From NCBI GenBank assembly GCA_024763135.1, contig JANTGD010000225.1, forward strand, positions 1-6,205: a stretch of 6,205 nucleotides of DNA. Direction: 5' to 3'. This stretch comes from Thiotrichales bacterium. GTDB taxonomy: Bacteria; Pseudomonadota; Gammaproteobacteria; UWMA-0217. Under the pieces are notes generated by a model. That model was not told the DNA's origin. It did not search any database and worked only from the letters and a program-made list of their open reading frames with translations. Shown one piece after another: positions 1-6,070 of this stretch (positions are counted from its first letter, which is position 1; every line of letters begins with the position of its first letter). The position numbers were made by a program, and so were the translations under genes.

Positions 1-159
1 GAAGCGCTGACTAATTCTGGCGCGAGCAGATTGTGGTGAAAAATCGTCCAGTTCAAGGCGCGGATCGCACGTAATAGCAGGCTATTGCGTAGATCCGGAA
101 CGCAGAAGTGAGCGATTTTGCGCCGCAAGATGCCGTGTTAAGAATTGATCAGAGCTTCC
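1..159. mobile_element. MITE-like palindromic element, repeat A copy 1 (left tip cut by window start)
   Basis: Hand alignment places bases 1-158 against 2965-3122 with no gaps and 14 mismatches, so this is a dispersed repeat. Its ends are inverted: GAAGCGCTGACTAATTC at 1-17 matches the reverse complement of 142-158 at 14 of 17 positions. Internal arms also pair, for example AAAATCGTCCAGTTC near 40-54 against the reverse complement of 105-119. It has no room for a transposase. Known MITEs have this build: short, terminal inverted repeats, foldable, moved by a related full-length insertion sequence. The expected first G of the left end lies just outside the window, so a target duplication cannot be checked here. 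Assignment to a family is inference. Confidence 0.75.
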
Positions 160-401
160 TTTATTCACCAGCTGGAGCACTTCCCCAAGTTCAAGCCCAA
201 GATTCGCCTGATTACTGTCTGCGAAACAAGCGCCTCAACGCTTGCCACCACATCCTTGCATCAACACTTGCAGTGTTTATCACTACTCAGCCAACCCTTT
301 CACTTCGGGGCGAGGAAATAATTGTGCAGGAACTGATGCAAAGATTGATAGCTATTCGTGCTTAGACAAGGTTTGATAAAACAAGTTCCCAGAAACGAAG
401 T
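160..401. other. Intergenic stretch with a possible gene remnant, no convincing gene
   Basis: Between repeat A and the end of the glycosyltransferase gene there is no recognisable gene. The 85-codon plus-strand frame at 108-365 starts inside the repeat and resembles nothing I know, so it is probably accidental. A different plus-strand frame is open from 142 to the TAA at 319-321, with mostly C or G in the third codon position between about 166 and 222 (it reads HQLEHFPKFKPKIRLITVC). That is a coding-like signature and could be the remnant of a gene broken by the element. No rho-independent terminator is evident for the minus-strand gene ending at 402. Confidence 0.4.
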
Positions 402-1520
402 CTATCGACCCGACTCCGATCCCGGCGCTACTCCCAAGGCCGTTAGGTACGCATTCGCTGAGGCAGTAACGGTGTAGGGCTTTGCGGCTTCTTTGAGTCG
501 CTTAGGGGATAGAGGATGCGCGAGGGTTTGCGCCATGGCCTGCGCCATCGCGCAGGCATCGCCAACCGGCACCAGGGGTCCGTAACGCCCATGCTGGAGA
601 ATCTCTGCCGGTCCGTGGGGACAATCGGTAGAGACCACGGGGGTCCCCATCGCCAACGCCTCAATCAACACAAATCCCAACCCCTCCCAGCGCGAAGTGA
701 AGGCAAACAAGTCTGCATGCGCCATGTAGGCATAGGGTTTGTCAACAAACCCTGGCATCTCAACCGCGTCGGACACCCCCAGCTGTTGCGCCAGCTCGTG
801 CAGCTTCTCTGCCTGGCGGCCCCGGCCAAGAATCATAAGTCGGCAATCACGTTGCTGTTTGAGACGTGCAAAGGCATGCAACAGCATTTGAAAATCCTTG
901 CGGGCACCCAACTCACCCACACTCACAATCAAAGGTGGACCAGCCTCCGCGAACCAAGGGTGCGCTGGTGGTGGAATTTCAGTCTCGAGCAGTGCATCGG
1001 GTATGACGGGGCTGGGGACCACCTCGATATGGCTGCGCTGCAAGCCCGTATACGCAGCGGTATCGTCCGCCACACCCTCTGATGTCACAATGAGCTTATC
1101 GGCAAATCGGTAAAGCTTGCCAAACGACGTGCGTTGCAACCAACGCTCGAACGCCCCTCGGTGCTGCAGGTCAATGGACAGCGTTGTTCCCGAACTCAGT
1201 ACCAAACGGGTTTCAATACGCGCCAAAAACCGCGCCAACAGGGCAGTGCGATTGACTCGGTCCTTATCTGCTAACAATACCTTCGGCCGGTCCTTTTGCA
1301 GATAACGTACCACGCCCGGCAGGCAGGAATAGGTATGCCTTGAACCCAAATCGATGACCCGCACCCCCGCTGGCAGCGGATCGAGATAGGGTCCATGCCG
1401 GCGAACATGCAAAAGATCGACGGGATAGCCTCGCCGGGCAAATTCAGGAATCAGATTCTGCATCGCGCGATCAACACCGCTGTGTCCTGAAGTCGATAAA
1501 AATATCGCTATTCGGTCCAC
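402..1520 (-). CDS. Glycosyltransferase, GT4-like (Glycos_transf_1), GTG start
   Basis: A GT-B fold retaining glycosyltransferase of 372 residues, expected to act at the cytoplasmic face and transfer a sugar from a nucleotide-sugar to a growing glycan. In the chosen numbering, the N-terminal domain carries a glycine-rich loop (GHSGVDRA, residues 12-19). The C-terminal domain carries GARKDF (205-210), the nucleotide-side strand MILGRGR (229-235), and the EX7E motif EGLGFVLIE with Glu279 and Glu287. CPHGPAEIL follows at 300-308; that segment is typical of GT4 enzymes of capsule and O-antigen loci. The frame is open further upstream to an ATG at 1715, and another ATG lies at 1541. The GTG at 1520 is preferred because GAGGAG (1534-1529) sits 8 bases before it and the protein then begins directly with the first strand (DRIAIFLST). 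The longer 437-residue version would overlap the divergent gene starting at 1607. Donor and acceptor sugars cannot be told. Confidence 0.9.
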   Translation of the reverse strand: MDRIAIFLSTSGHSGVDRAMQNLIPEFARRGYPVDLLHVRRHGPYLDPLPAGVRVIDLGSRHTYSCLPGVVRYLQKDRPKVLLADKDRVNRTALLARFLARIETRLVLSSGTTLSIDLQHRGAFERWLQRTSFGKLYRFADKLIVTSEGVADDTAAYTGLQRSHIEVVPSPVIPDALLETEIPPPAHPWFAEAGPPLIVSVGELGARKDFQMLLHAFARLKQQRDCRLMILGRGRQAEKLHELAQQLGVSDAVEMPGFVDKPYAYMAHADLFAFTSRWEGLGFVLIEALAMGTPVVSTDCPHGPAEILQHGRYGPLVPVGDACAMAQAMAQTLAHPLSPKRLKEAAKPYTVTASANAYLTALGVAPGSESGR

Positions 1521-1606
1521 TACGCGGTCTCCTCGCGACATTTGGGGCCGCTGTGACTGTGGTAGTCTGCTAGGCTTTCTAATCCAGTCATTGGACGTTA
1601 CTGCCC
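1521..1606. promoter_or_regulatory. Divergent intergenic region, presumed promoters for both glycosyltransferases
   Basis: The two glycosyltransferase genes are transcribed away from each other and are separated by 86 bases, so both promoters should lie here or inside the first codons. For the plus-strand gene a weak candidate is GTGACT (1553-1558) and TCTAAT (1578-1583, five of six consensus bases) with a long 19-base spacer. I see no good sigma-70 match for the minus strand. The GAGGAG that serves the minus-strand gene is at 1534-1529. The location is well supported by gene layout; the exact elements are not. Confidence 0.35.
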
Positions 1607-2749
1607 ATGGCAAAACATATTGGGATCGTCTCGGTTCTGTTTGATAAAAAACCTGAAGGACTGTGCACCGCGCGTCTGACCCGCGCACTCTTAGCTGCGG
1701 GCCACAGAATATCATTGTTTACCTCGGACAAGGCAGAACTCCGTCAGCGCCATCCACAACTTAAAACGTTTCAGCGCGCGACCCAACCACGCGATCCACG
1801 GGGACTCTTTCGTTTCATGGCGCGGTTACAGGGCAGCGTCGAGAATAATTTCTATCTTTGGACGCGACGCATTGCGCGGATCGATCTGCCAGAGGCAGCG
1901 CTCCCCGACCTGTTTTACGGCCGCGCCTGGCCCCATGCAAGCCTTGTCGCTGCCTATCTGCTCGCCGAGCGCTACGACCGTCCGCTCTGGTTACACTTTA
2001 GCGATCCGTTTCCACCCCCCAATGAATCGCTGCCCCAAGAACGATTCATGCGCGATTTGCAGACCATGGTGGAGCGCGCGGCGATCGTGACTATGACCAA
2101 TGCGGCTTCGGTGGCCTATCAGCAACAGTTCCTCCGCTTCAAACCGGGGCAACTGCAGGTACTGCCCCATGTGGCACCAACCACACAGTACCACTTTAGC
2201 CCAGTAGATCACCTGCATTATGTCTATCTCGGCGCCATTGCCCCGCCCCGCCCCGCCCGCTTGCTCTTGCAGGGATTCAAGCAACACCTGCATCACAACC
2301 CCAAAGCCAGACTCCAGTTTGTTGGCTCAAATGCCCGCCACCTTGCCCCCTTGATATCGGAGCTGGGACTGGCGGCGGTGGTCGATATCTTACCTTATAC
2401 CTCGACTCCCGCGCGTGCGATTGAGCAGGCTGCGGGTTTGCTCGTGGTGGAAGTAAACAAACGCCCTGCCGTCTATACGCCGACAAAACTCATCGACTAT
2501 TTATTGTCTTACAAACCCATTCTGGCCCTCACGCCTCAAGGTAGCCCTGTGGATGACCTGTTGCGACGCTCGACCGCCACCGGGCTGAGCGTCAATGAGT
2601 ACACTGTGAATGCCCTGGCAGCAGGCTTCGAACAACTCGCCAAGCTCAAGCCGACCCCCAAAGACTACGCGCAGCGCATTGCAGGTATGCGGGAATTTTC
2701 CCCCGAGGGCGTAAGTCAGAAGATTGCAACCTTACTGGAGGAGCGATGA
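1607..2749 (+). CDS. Glycosyltransferase, GT-B fold, GT4-like
   Basis: A 380-residue protein with the two-domain layout of GT-B glycosyltransferases. The N-terminal half has the sugar-acceptor domain pattern: strand IGIVSVLF (5-12), EGLCTARLTRALLAAGH (17-33), and FSDPF (131-135), a motif common in GT4-like acceptor domains. The C-terminal half begins at YVYLGAI (205-211), followed by FVGSNARH (238-245), DILPYTS (260-266) for the base-binding region, and PTKLIDYLLSYKPILAL (292-308), which is the usual end of the donor domain. The classical EX7E is weak or replaced (VEVNKRPAVYTPTKLIDY), so the catalytic arrangement may differ from that of its neighbour. The ATG at 1607 has only a weak upstream purine stretch (TTGGAC) but no better start is in frame. 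It is divergent from the other glycosyltransferase, and its stop overlaps the ATG of a small frame. Substrates are unknown. Confidence 0.85.
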   Translation: MAKHIGIVSVLFDKKPEGLCTARLTRALLAAGHRISLFTSDKAELRQRHPQLKTFQRATQPRDPRGLFRFMARLQGSVENNFYLWTRRIARIDLPEAALPDLFYGRAWPHASLVAAYLLAERYDRPLWLHFSDPFPPPNESLPQERFMRDLQTMVERAAIVTMTNAASVAYQQQFLRFKPGQLQVLPHVAPTTQYHFSPVDHLHYVYLGAIAPPRPARLLLQGFKQHLHHNPKARLQFVGSNARHLAPLISELGLAAVVDILPYTSTPARAIEQAAGLLVVEVNKRPAVYTPTKLIDYLLSYKPILALTPQGSPVDDLLRRSTATGLSVNEYTVNALAAGFEQLAKLKPTPKDYAQRIAGMREFSPEGVSQKIATLLEER

Positions 2750-2844
2750 CATTGGAGACCCGTTTGTGCCAAATGGCTAGAGGTACTGAGGAGCGACCCC
2801 AAACATTCATGAGGCGCCTGTCCGAGGATAGCGAGGGCAGCTGA
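2746..2844 (+). CDS. Small 32-codon frame coupled to the glycosyltransferase; possible truncated gene start
   Basis: The ATG overlaps the glycosyltransferase stop as ATGA (2746-2749). It is preceded by GGAGGAGCG directly upstream (2738-2745), a strong Shine-Dalgarno sequence within the preceding gene. This is the usual geometry of translational coupling, so a downstream operon gene once started here or still does. The frame ends after 32 codons at a TGA (2842-2844), shortly before repeat B begins. The peptide (starts MTLETRLCQMARGTEE) is polar and charged, with no membrane segment and no family I recognise. It may be a real microprotein, the severed first codons of a gene lost when repeats entered, or chance. 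Confidence 0.4.
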   Translation: MTLETRLCQMARGTEERPQTFMRRLSEDSEGS

Positions 2845-2869
2845 TTTGAGTTGGATTCCCCCCCTGATT

Positions 2870-2961
2870 CCAGGCGCATGCCGCAGGCAATGGTCGCTCC
2901 CTTGGCAAGGCAGGCAGCGCCGAGAGGAGAGATGCCTTAGGCTCCTAACCGATTGATTATT
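2870..2961. repeat. Dispersed repeat B, copy 1
   Basis: This segment matches 6071-6147 in the same orientation. Both begin CCAGGCGCATGCCGC, continue through GGCAATGG and CTTGGCAAGGCAGG, and end CCTAACCGATTGATTATT. The copies differ by a few substitutions, and this copy has about 14 extra bases around 2915-2930. Similarity may extend slightly upstream, since both are preceded by a C-rich run and AT. It has no open reading frame and its identity is unknown. It directly abuts repeat A, whose left TTAA begins in the last bases of this repeat. A related short tract is found beyond repeat A at 3181-3212. Confidence 0.8.
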
Positions 2962-3127
2962 AAGGACGCTCTAATTAATTCTGGCGCGAGCAGATGGTGG
3001 TGAAAAATCGTCCGGTTCAAGACGCGGATCGCAGGTAATAGCAGGCTATTGCGAAGATCTGCAACGCAGAACTGGGCGATTTTGCGCCGCAAGATGCCGT
3101 GTTACGAATTGATCAGAGCTTCCTTAA
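2960..3127. mobile_element. MITE-like palindromic element, repeat A copy 2, complete with TTAA flanks
   Basis: The element proper is 2964-3123 (160 bases), bounded by TTAA on both sides (2960-2963 and 3124-3127). The terminal inverted repeats are GGACGCTCTAATTAATTC on the left and GGAAGCTCTGATCAATTC on the right after reverse complementing; they differ at three positions. The two halves align over most of their length as an imperfect palindrome with a centre near 3043. Strong internal pairing involves AAAATCG (3004-3010) with CGATTTT (3077-3083) and their neighbours. It encodes nothing plausible. IS5-subgroup elements make 4-base YTAR target duplications and often start GGAAG, so the TTAA flanks and ends fit a non-autonomous relative of an IS5-type element. 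That assignment is inference. Confidence 0.8.
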
Positions 3128-3180
3128 CAGCTGTTGAACCTAAAAACCTCAGTTGGATCGCAAAAATCCACGCAAGATTT

Positions 3181-3212
3181 TGGTGCCGGGTTAATAATTT
3201 CTAAGCCCATCC
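3181..3212. repeat. Distal tract of repeat B, copy 1
   Basis: TGGTGCCGGGTTAATA at 3181-3196 matches 6179-6194 at 15 of 16 bases, and in both places CCCATCC follows a little later (3206-3212 and 6195-6201). In both places the tract lies downstream of the main repeat B block. It is therefore probably the other end of the same repeat unit, here separated from the main block by repeat A and unrelated sequence. Confidence 0.55.
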
Positions 3213-3247
3213 CAAACAACGAGAAACAGCGGAGATTCCGGCCAAAT

Positions 3248-4651
3248 TCAGCTTTTCTGCTGTTGCCTCTCCGGCATACCCAATATCAGCAGCAGCAGCA
3301 GCATTAAAACGAAGGGTAACCCACGCAGATACAGCCAGGAATTGCTCAGGCCGAAAATGAAATTATCGATCAGAACCGCAATCCCCATCAGTGATAGCAA
3401 GGATTGCGTTGAGGCTGTTGCTTGTAGACCTGGCCCGGTAGTATTTGCCAAAGCGACGCTGCGCCGCGTGCTGTCTTTTGCCAAGGGCGATGGCGAATCA
3501 ATCGCCGGAGCATTTTCAAGCGGTACATCTGAAGTGTTGAGCCGCGCCAGCCGCCAATGTTGCCGAAAATAACGAAACGGCAGAATAAACACCCCCAGTA
3601 GCATGCCAAGGGTGCCCACAAGGCCGGTGGTCGCCAACGCATCGGCAAAGATATTGTGAAAAATATGTGCCGAAGCGCGGCTCACCGGCGGTAGTTGATG
3701 GGTGTTAAGAAGCAGATTGAAATCTGCCTGACCATCGCCCAAACCGGTCCCAATCCATGGATGCTGCAGCCAGATCTCCCCCGCGCCCATCCACATCACA
3801 GCCCGCCCGGTGATCGAACTGTACTGATAGTCTCCGGCGAAGAATCGCTCTGTTTCATTGACCAGTCGCTCCCAATGCGCCACCCAATACTTCGACAACG
3901 CCATGAAAATCACGAGCCCCACCACTATCCCGAGCGTTACCAGCAAGGCTCGCGCACGTTGCTTCGGCTTCAACGGCGCGTGCAGACTGTGCATCACAAT
4001 GACGCTGCCCAAGGCCAAAACAAATGCGCCCATATTGCCGCGTGACCCCGTACCAAATAACGCATAGATAGCCAGTAGACTCATTAGTAACAACACCACC
4101 CGCATCCAACGCCCATACCCTCCGTACAACGCTGCCACCAGCAATACCAGCGCGTCCAGCGAAGCCAAATGACCCACAATATTTGGATTGAGGCCAGTCC
4201 CATAGCCGGTACGTTCCATCCCTAGCCACACAGATTGATACATTGCAAAGCCCCCCATCGACACTGCTGCCAGACTGGCACTCACCAGCAGTAGTGTGGG
4301 TAGTGATGCACGCAGAGGTATTAACAGCCCCGCCAGCGGAACCGCCAGAAGGAAAGGATGATAACGTTCGAAGCGCCACGCAGCCGTAGAGAAATCTTCA
4401 TTGTTGATAAGGCTGAATCCGCTCAGCAATACATAGACGACAAAACCGGCCAGTAGCACTTTTTGATCATTGCTGAGCAGTTTCAGCCCACGCCAACCAA
4501 AACTGAGCCCAAGAATCGCGAGAACGGCCGCGATTTGATTGATGGCTTCGCGCTTGATTGGAGCCAGCGTAAAAAACGCCAGTATCACAATGACAAGCGA
4601 ATAGTGAAAATAACGCTGGAAAACGCTTCCTTGAGTAGCGGCTTGCTCCAT
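3248..4651 (-). CDS. O-antigen ligase / polymerase family membrane protein (Wzy_C, WaaL-like)
   Basis: A polytopic inner-membrane protein of 467 residues from the chosen ATG, with about twelve hydrophobic segments (near 15-33, 37-53, 64-81, 99-114, 118-139, 162-179, 183-200, 207-223, 235-253, 335-357, 415-435 and 444-458). Family signatures are present: LNPNIVGH (154-161), GTGSRGN (200-206), a large presumed periplasmic loop (254-334) with Arg283 in ITGRAVMW, HPWIGTGLGDG (297-307), and AHIFHNIFADALATTGLVG (328-346). That last segment is the HN...GL.G motif whose histidine is important in WaaL ligases. Such proteins join lipid-linked glycan to lipid A core or polymerise it; which one applies cannot be decided here. 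The frame extends to a GTG at 4750, but the extra 33 residues resemble no conserved part. Neither start has a strong ribosome binding site. A polar tail-like insert (about 366-417) precedes the last two membrane segments, which is unusual. Confidence 0.88.
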   Translation of the reverse strand: MEQAATQGSVFQRYFHYSLVIVILAFFTLAPIKREAINQIAAVLAILGLSFGWRGLKLLSNDQKVLLAGFVVYVLLSGFSLINNEDFSTAAWRFERYHPFLLAVPLAGLLIPLRASLPTLLLVSASLAAVSMGGFAMYQSVWLGMERTGYGTGLNPNIVGHLASLDALVLLVAALYGGYGRWMRVVLLLMSLLAIYALFGTGSRGNMGAFVLALGSVIVMHSLHAPLKPKQRARALLVTLGIVVGLVIFMALSKYWVAHWERLVNETERFFAGDYQYSSITGRAVMWMGAGEIWLQHPWIGTGLGDGQADFNLLLNTHQLPPVSRASAHIFHNIFADALATTGLVGTLGMLLGVFILPFRYFRQHWRLARLNTSDVPLENAPAIDSPSPLAKDSTRRSVALANTTGPGLQATASTQSLLSLMGIAVLIDNFIFGLSNSWLYLRGLPFVLMLLLLLILGMPERQQQKS

Positions 4652-4882
4652 GGTTTGAAATTCAGATCCTGCAACCAGAAAAGCGCTGCAGTTTACCAGG
4701 ACTTCTCGCTTAACAGGTTGAACACCTTGGCAGACATTAACACGCCTCACTGTACGGCTCTGGCGCGCCTACAAGAAATTTCGCGCAAGCTCACATTATT
4801 GAGTCATTCAGAGGCGCAGATGAAACCCCCGCTACCGCTCGCGTTCTAACCCAGCAATAACCGATTACAGAGAGACAATTCC
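4652..4882. other. Divergent intergenic region between ligase-like gene and small gene
   Basis: About 230 bases, or 132 if the ligase starts at the GTG at 4750, separate two divergent genes, so promoters for both are expected here. On the plus strand only TTGAGT (4799-4804) resembles a -35 box, without a matching -10. On the minus strand CAATAAT (reverse complement of 4793-4799) is a possible -10 box, with no good -35. I see no repeat, RNA gene or hairpin of note. Confidence 0.35.
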
Positions 4883-5062
4883 ATGCCTTCAAGCACCAAT
4901 AAAACACAAGAGATTCGAGTCACGCCCAAGCCCGCCTTCCCCTTTCCCAAGCGGGGGCACGGTAACCCATCGGAGAAGAAAAGCCCTCAAGATCCACCCA
5001 CCCAGGAAATGTCCGAAGATACGATCCGCAAACAAATCGAACGGGCGCTGGAAAAAGATTAA
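4883..5062 (+). CDS. Small charged protein, 59 residues, unknown function
   Basis: An ATG-to-TAA frame of 59 codons. It is polar, lysine- and proline-rich, and has no membrane segment or signal peptide. The first part (VTPKPAFPFPKRGHGNPSEK) looks disordered. The last 16 residues (MSEDTIRKQIERALEK) alternate charged and hydrophobic residues as an amphipathic helix would. No cysteine is present and I recognise no family. Support for coding comes from the sensible codon pattern, the lack of any competing gene, and the exact tail-to-tail fit with the next gene: its TAA (5060-5062) overlaps the minus-strand TAA (5059-5061) in a TTAA. The ribosome binding site is modest, a GAGAG stretch around 4872-4876. 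The C-terminal helix suggests a small partner-binding protein, but that is inference. Confidence 0.6.
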   Translation: MPSSTNKTQEIRVTPKPAFPFPKRGHGNPSEKKSPQDPPTQEMSEDTIRKQIERALEKD

Positions 5063-5790
5063 CCAGGGCTTTCCGGTTCAGCACAGCCCCCCAGGCAATC
5101 TTTGTGATCGGGACGATGGCAGAAATGTCCGGCCCGCAAAGCCTCAACCACCAAATCAACCATTGCCTCCACGCCGAGACGATCTGAGTTGATAATCAGA
5201 TCGTAAGCATCTGGTTGGTCAATATCGCGATTGAATACATGGCGCACAAACTCATCCCGATCATAATCAATGGCTTTGACACGCTCCTCTGCAACCTTGA
5301 GATCAACCCCGTGAAAAGCAGCGTAGCGCCCTGCCCTGATCGGTAGTGTCCCCACGACTCGCAGGCGAAAGGTAAAAGTGCCACTCAATACAAAATTGGC
5401 GCCACGGCCTAAAATGACACCCCCATAGCGTGAGATACCAACGATCACATTGATCAGGCTCTGCAGATACTGCTCTTGGTGCAGGGGTTTCTGGGTAAAT
5501 AGCATTTCCAACCAATTGGAGCGCATACCTTTGACGCTCTCATCGAGCTCTGCGAAGATCGCAGGGTCCACATCGGCCTGCTTTGCGGTCTCTTCGAGCA
5601 ACGCTCTATCGTAGTAGTAAAGATCCAGACGCTCTGCAAGGCGCTCGGCCAGACTCTCACCCAGCGAACCACATTGTCGCGACACGGTAATCGTGCAATG
5701 GGGACGATGTGCATGCGCCAGCGTGGCCTTGTCCTTGAGATATTCGGCATGAATGAGGCTCTGAATCAAATGCTGCGGATCTTTGTTCAT
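5059..5790 (-). CDS. Cytidylate kinase-like family protein
   Basis: A soluble protein of 243 residues. Residues 33-66 match the start of the cytidylate-kinase-like family (Pfam Cytidylate_kin2): TITVSRQCGSLGESLAERLAERL, then YYYDRALLEE. The family has an SR..GS.GE loop in place of a classical lysine-bearing P-loop, and this protein also lacks that lysine. Further family features are VILGRGANFVL (125-135), the arginine-rich lid region RLRVVGTLPIRAGR (142-155), and DRDEFVRHVFNRDIDQPDAYDLIINSDRL (177-205). Members are presumed nucleoside monophosphate kinases, but their substrates are mostly unproven. The ATG at 5790 has GGAG seven bases upstream. The end carries a His/Cys-rich tail, GHFCHRPDHKDCLGGC (221-236), which could bind a metal. 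Its stop overlaps that of the small plus-strand gene. No clear pathway link to the glycan genes is seen. Confidence 0.85.
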   Translation of the reverse strand: MNKDPQHLIQSLIHAEYLKDKATLAHAHRPHCTITVSRQCGSLGESLAERLAERLDLYYYDRALLEETAKQADVDPAIFAELDESVKGMRSNWLEMLFTQKPLHQEQYLQSLINVIVGISRYGGVILGRGANFVLSGTFTFRLRVVGTLPIRAGRYAAFHGVDLKVAEERVKAIDYDRDEFVRHVFNRDIDQPDAYDLIINSDRLGVEAMVDLVVEALRAGHFCHRPDHKDCLGGCAEPESPG

Positions 5791-5826
5791 AGAAATGCTC
5801 CAAAAGGGGGGGCGTGTAATCTATCT

Positions 5827-5854
5827 ATTGTTAGCGTGCCCACACGGTTCGCAA
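5827..5854 (-). promoter_or_regulatory. Possible sigma-70 promoter for the cytidylate kinase-like gene
   Basis: Read on the minus strand, TTGCGA (5854-5849) and AACAAT (5832-5827) are separated by 16 bases; each matches four of six consensus positions. Transcription would start about 30 bases upstream of the gene, leaving room for the GGAG ribosome binding site. The match is weak and rests mainly on position. Confidence 0.3.
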
Positions 5855-6070
5855 CGGTACACTCCCTTTACCGACTCAGCCAGCCCCTGAAATACGCCAG
5901 CTCTGCGTTAAAAAATGGCCATCGACACTTGTCAACTCACATTTTTCGCCTGGATCTGACGTATGACAGGGGCAATCTGAGCACTGACTTCATTTTTTGA
6001 CAACTCACTGAGTAGTTATTAACACGGCACCATAATATGCCCTAGTCAGAGCCCCAGGCATCTCCCCTAT

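Larger units (their letters stand above)
2845..3247. other. Gene-poor region holding repeats B and A
   Basis: About 400 bases without a convincing gene, between the plus-strand glycosyltransferase unit and the end of the minus-strand ligase gene. It contains repeat B (2870-2961), a complete repeat A (2960-3127), and a short tract at 3181-3212 that again matches the far end of the window. Within repeat B, GGCGCATGCC (2873-2882) can pair with GGCAGCGCC (2912-2920) with one bulge. An AT-rich pair AAAATC/GATTTT around 3163-3182 is too weak to call a terminator for the ligase gene. Confidence 0.6.

Noticed and set aside
108..365. 85-codon plus-strand frame
   Set aside because: It starts inside repeat A, has no clear ribosome binding site and resembles no protein; a different frame in the same place has the better codon pattern.
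516..1305. Several plus-strand frames, up to 188 codons
   Set aside because: They lie opposite the glycosyltransferase gene, whose conserved motifs fix the true frame on the minus strand.
2941..3140. Integron attC site suggested by TCCTAAC and GTTGAAC near the repeats
   Set aside because: The core-site matches are imperfect and short, the repeat lies between them, and genes are on alternating strands rather than in a cassette array.
3160..3185. Rho-independent terminator for the ligase-like gene
   Set aside because: The possible stem AAAATC/GATTTT is short and AT-only, without a following U run in the needed direction.
3342..4379. Frames on both strands inside the ligase gene region
   Set aside because: The minus-strand frame with membrane segments and Wzy_C motifs explains the region; the others are shadows.
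4652..4750. N-terminal extension of the ligase-like protein from a GTG at 4750
   Set aside because: The 33 added residues lack conserved features and no ribosome binding site precedes the GTG; the ATG at 4651 lies just before the first membrane segment, though it too lacks a strong site.
5997..6025. Plus-strand sigma-70 promoter using TTGACA
   Set aside because: The -35 is perfect, but the correctly spaced -10 (TAACAC) matches only half the consensus and no gene start is visible before the window ends.
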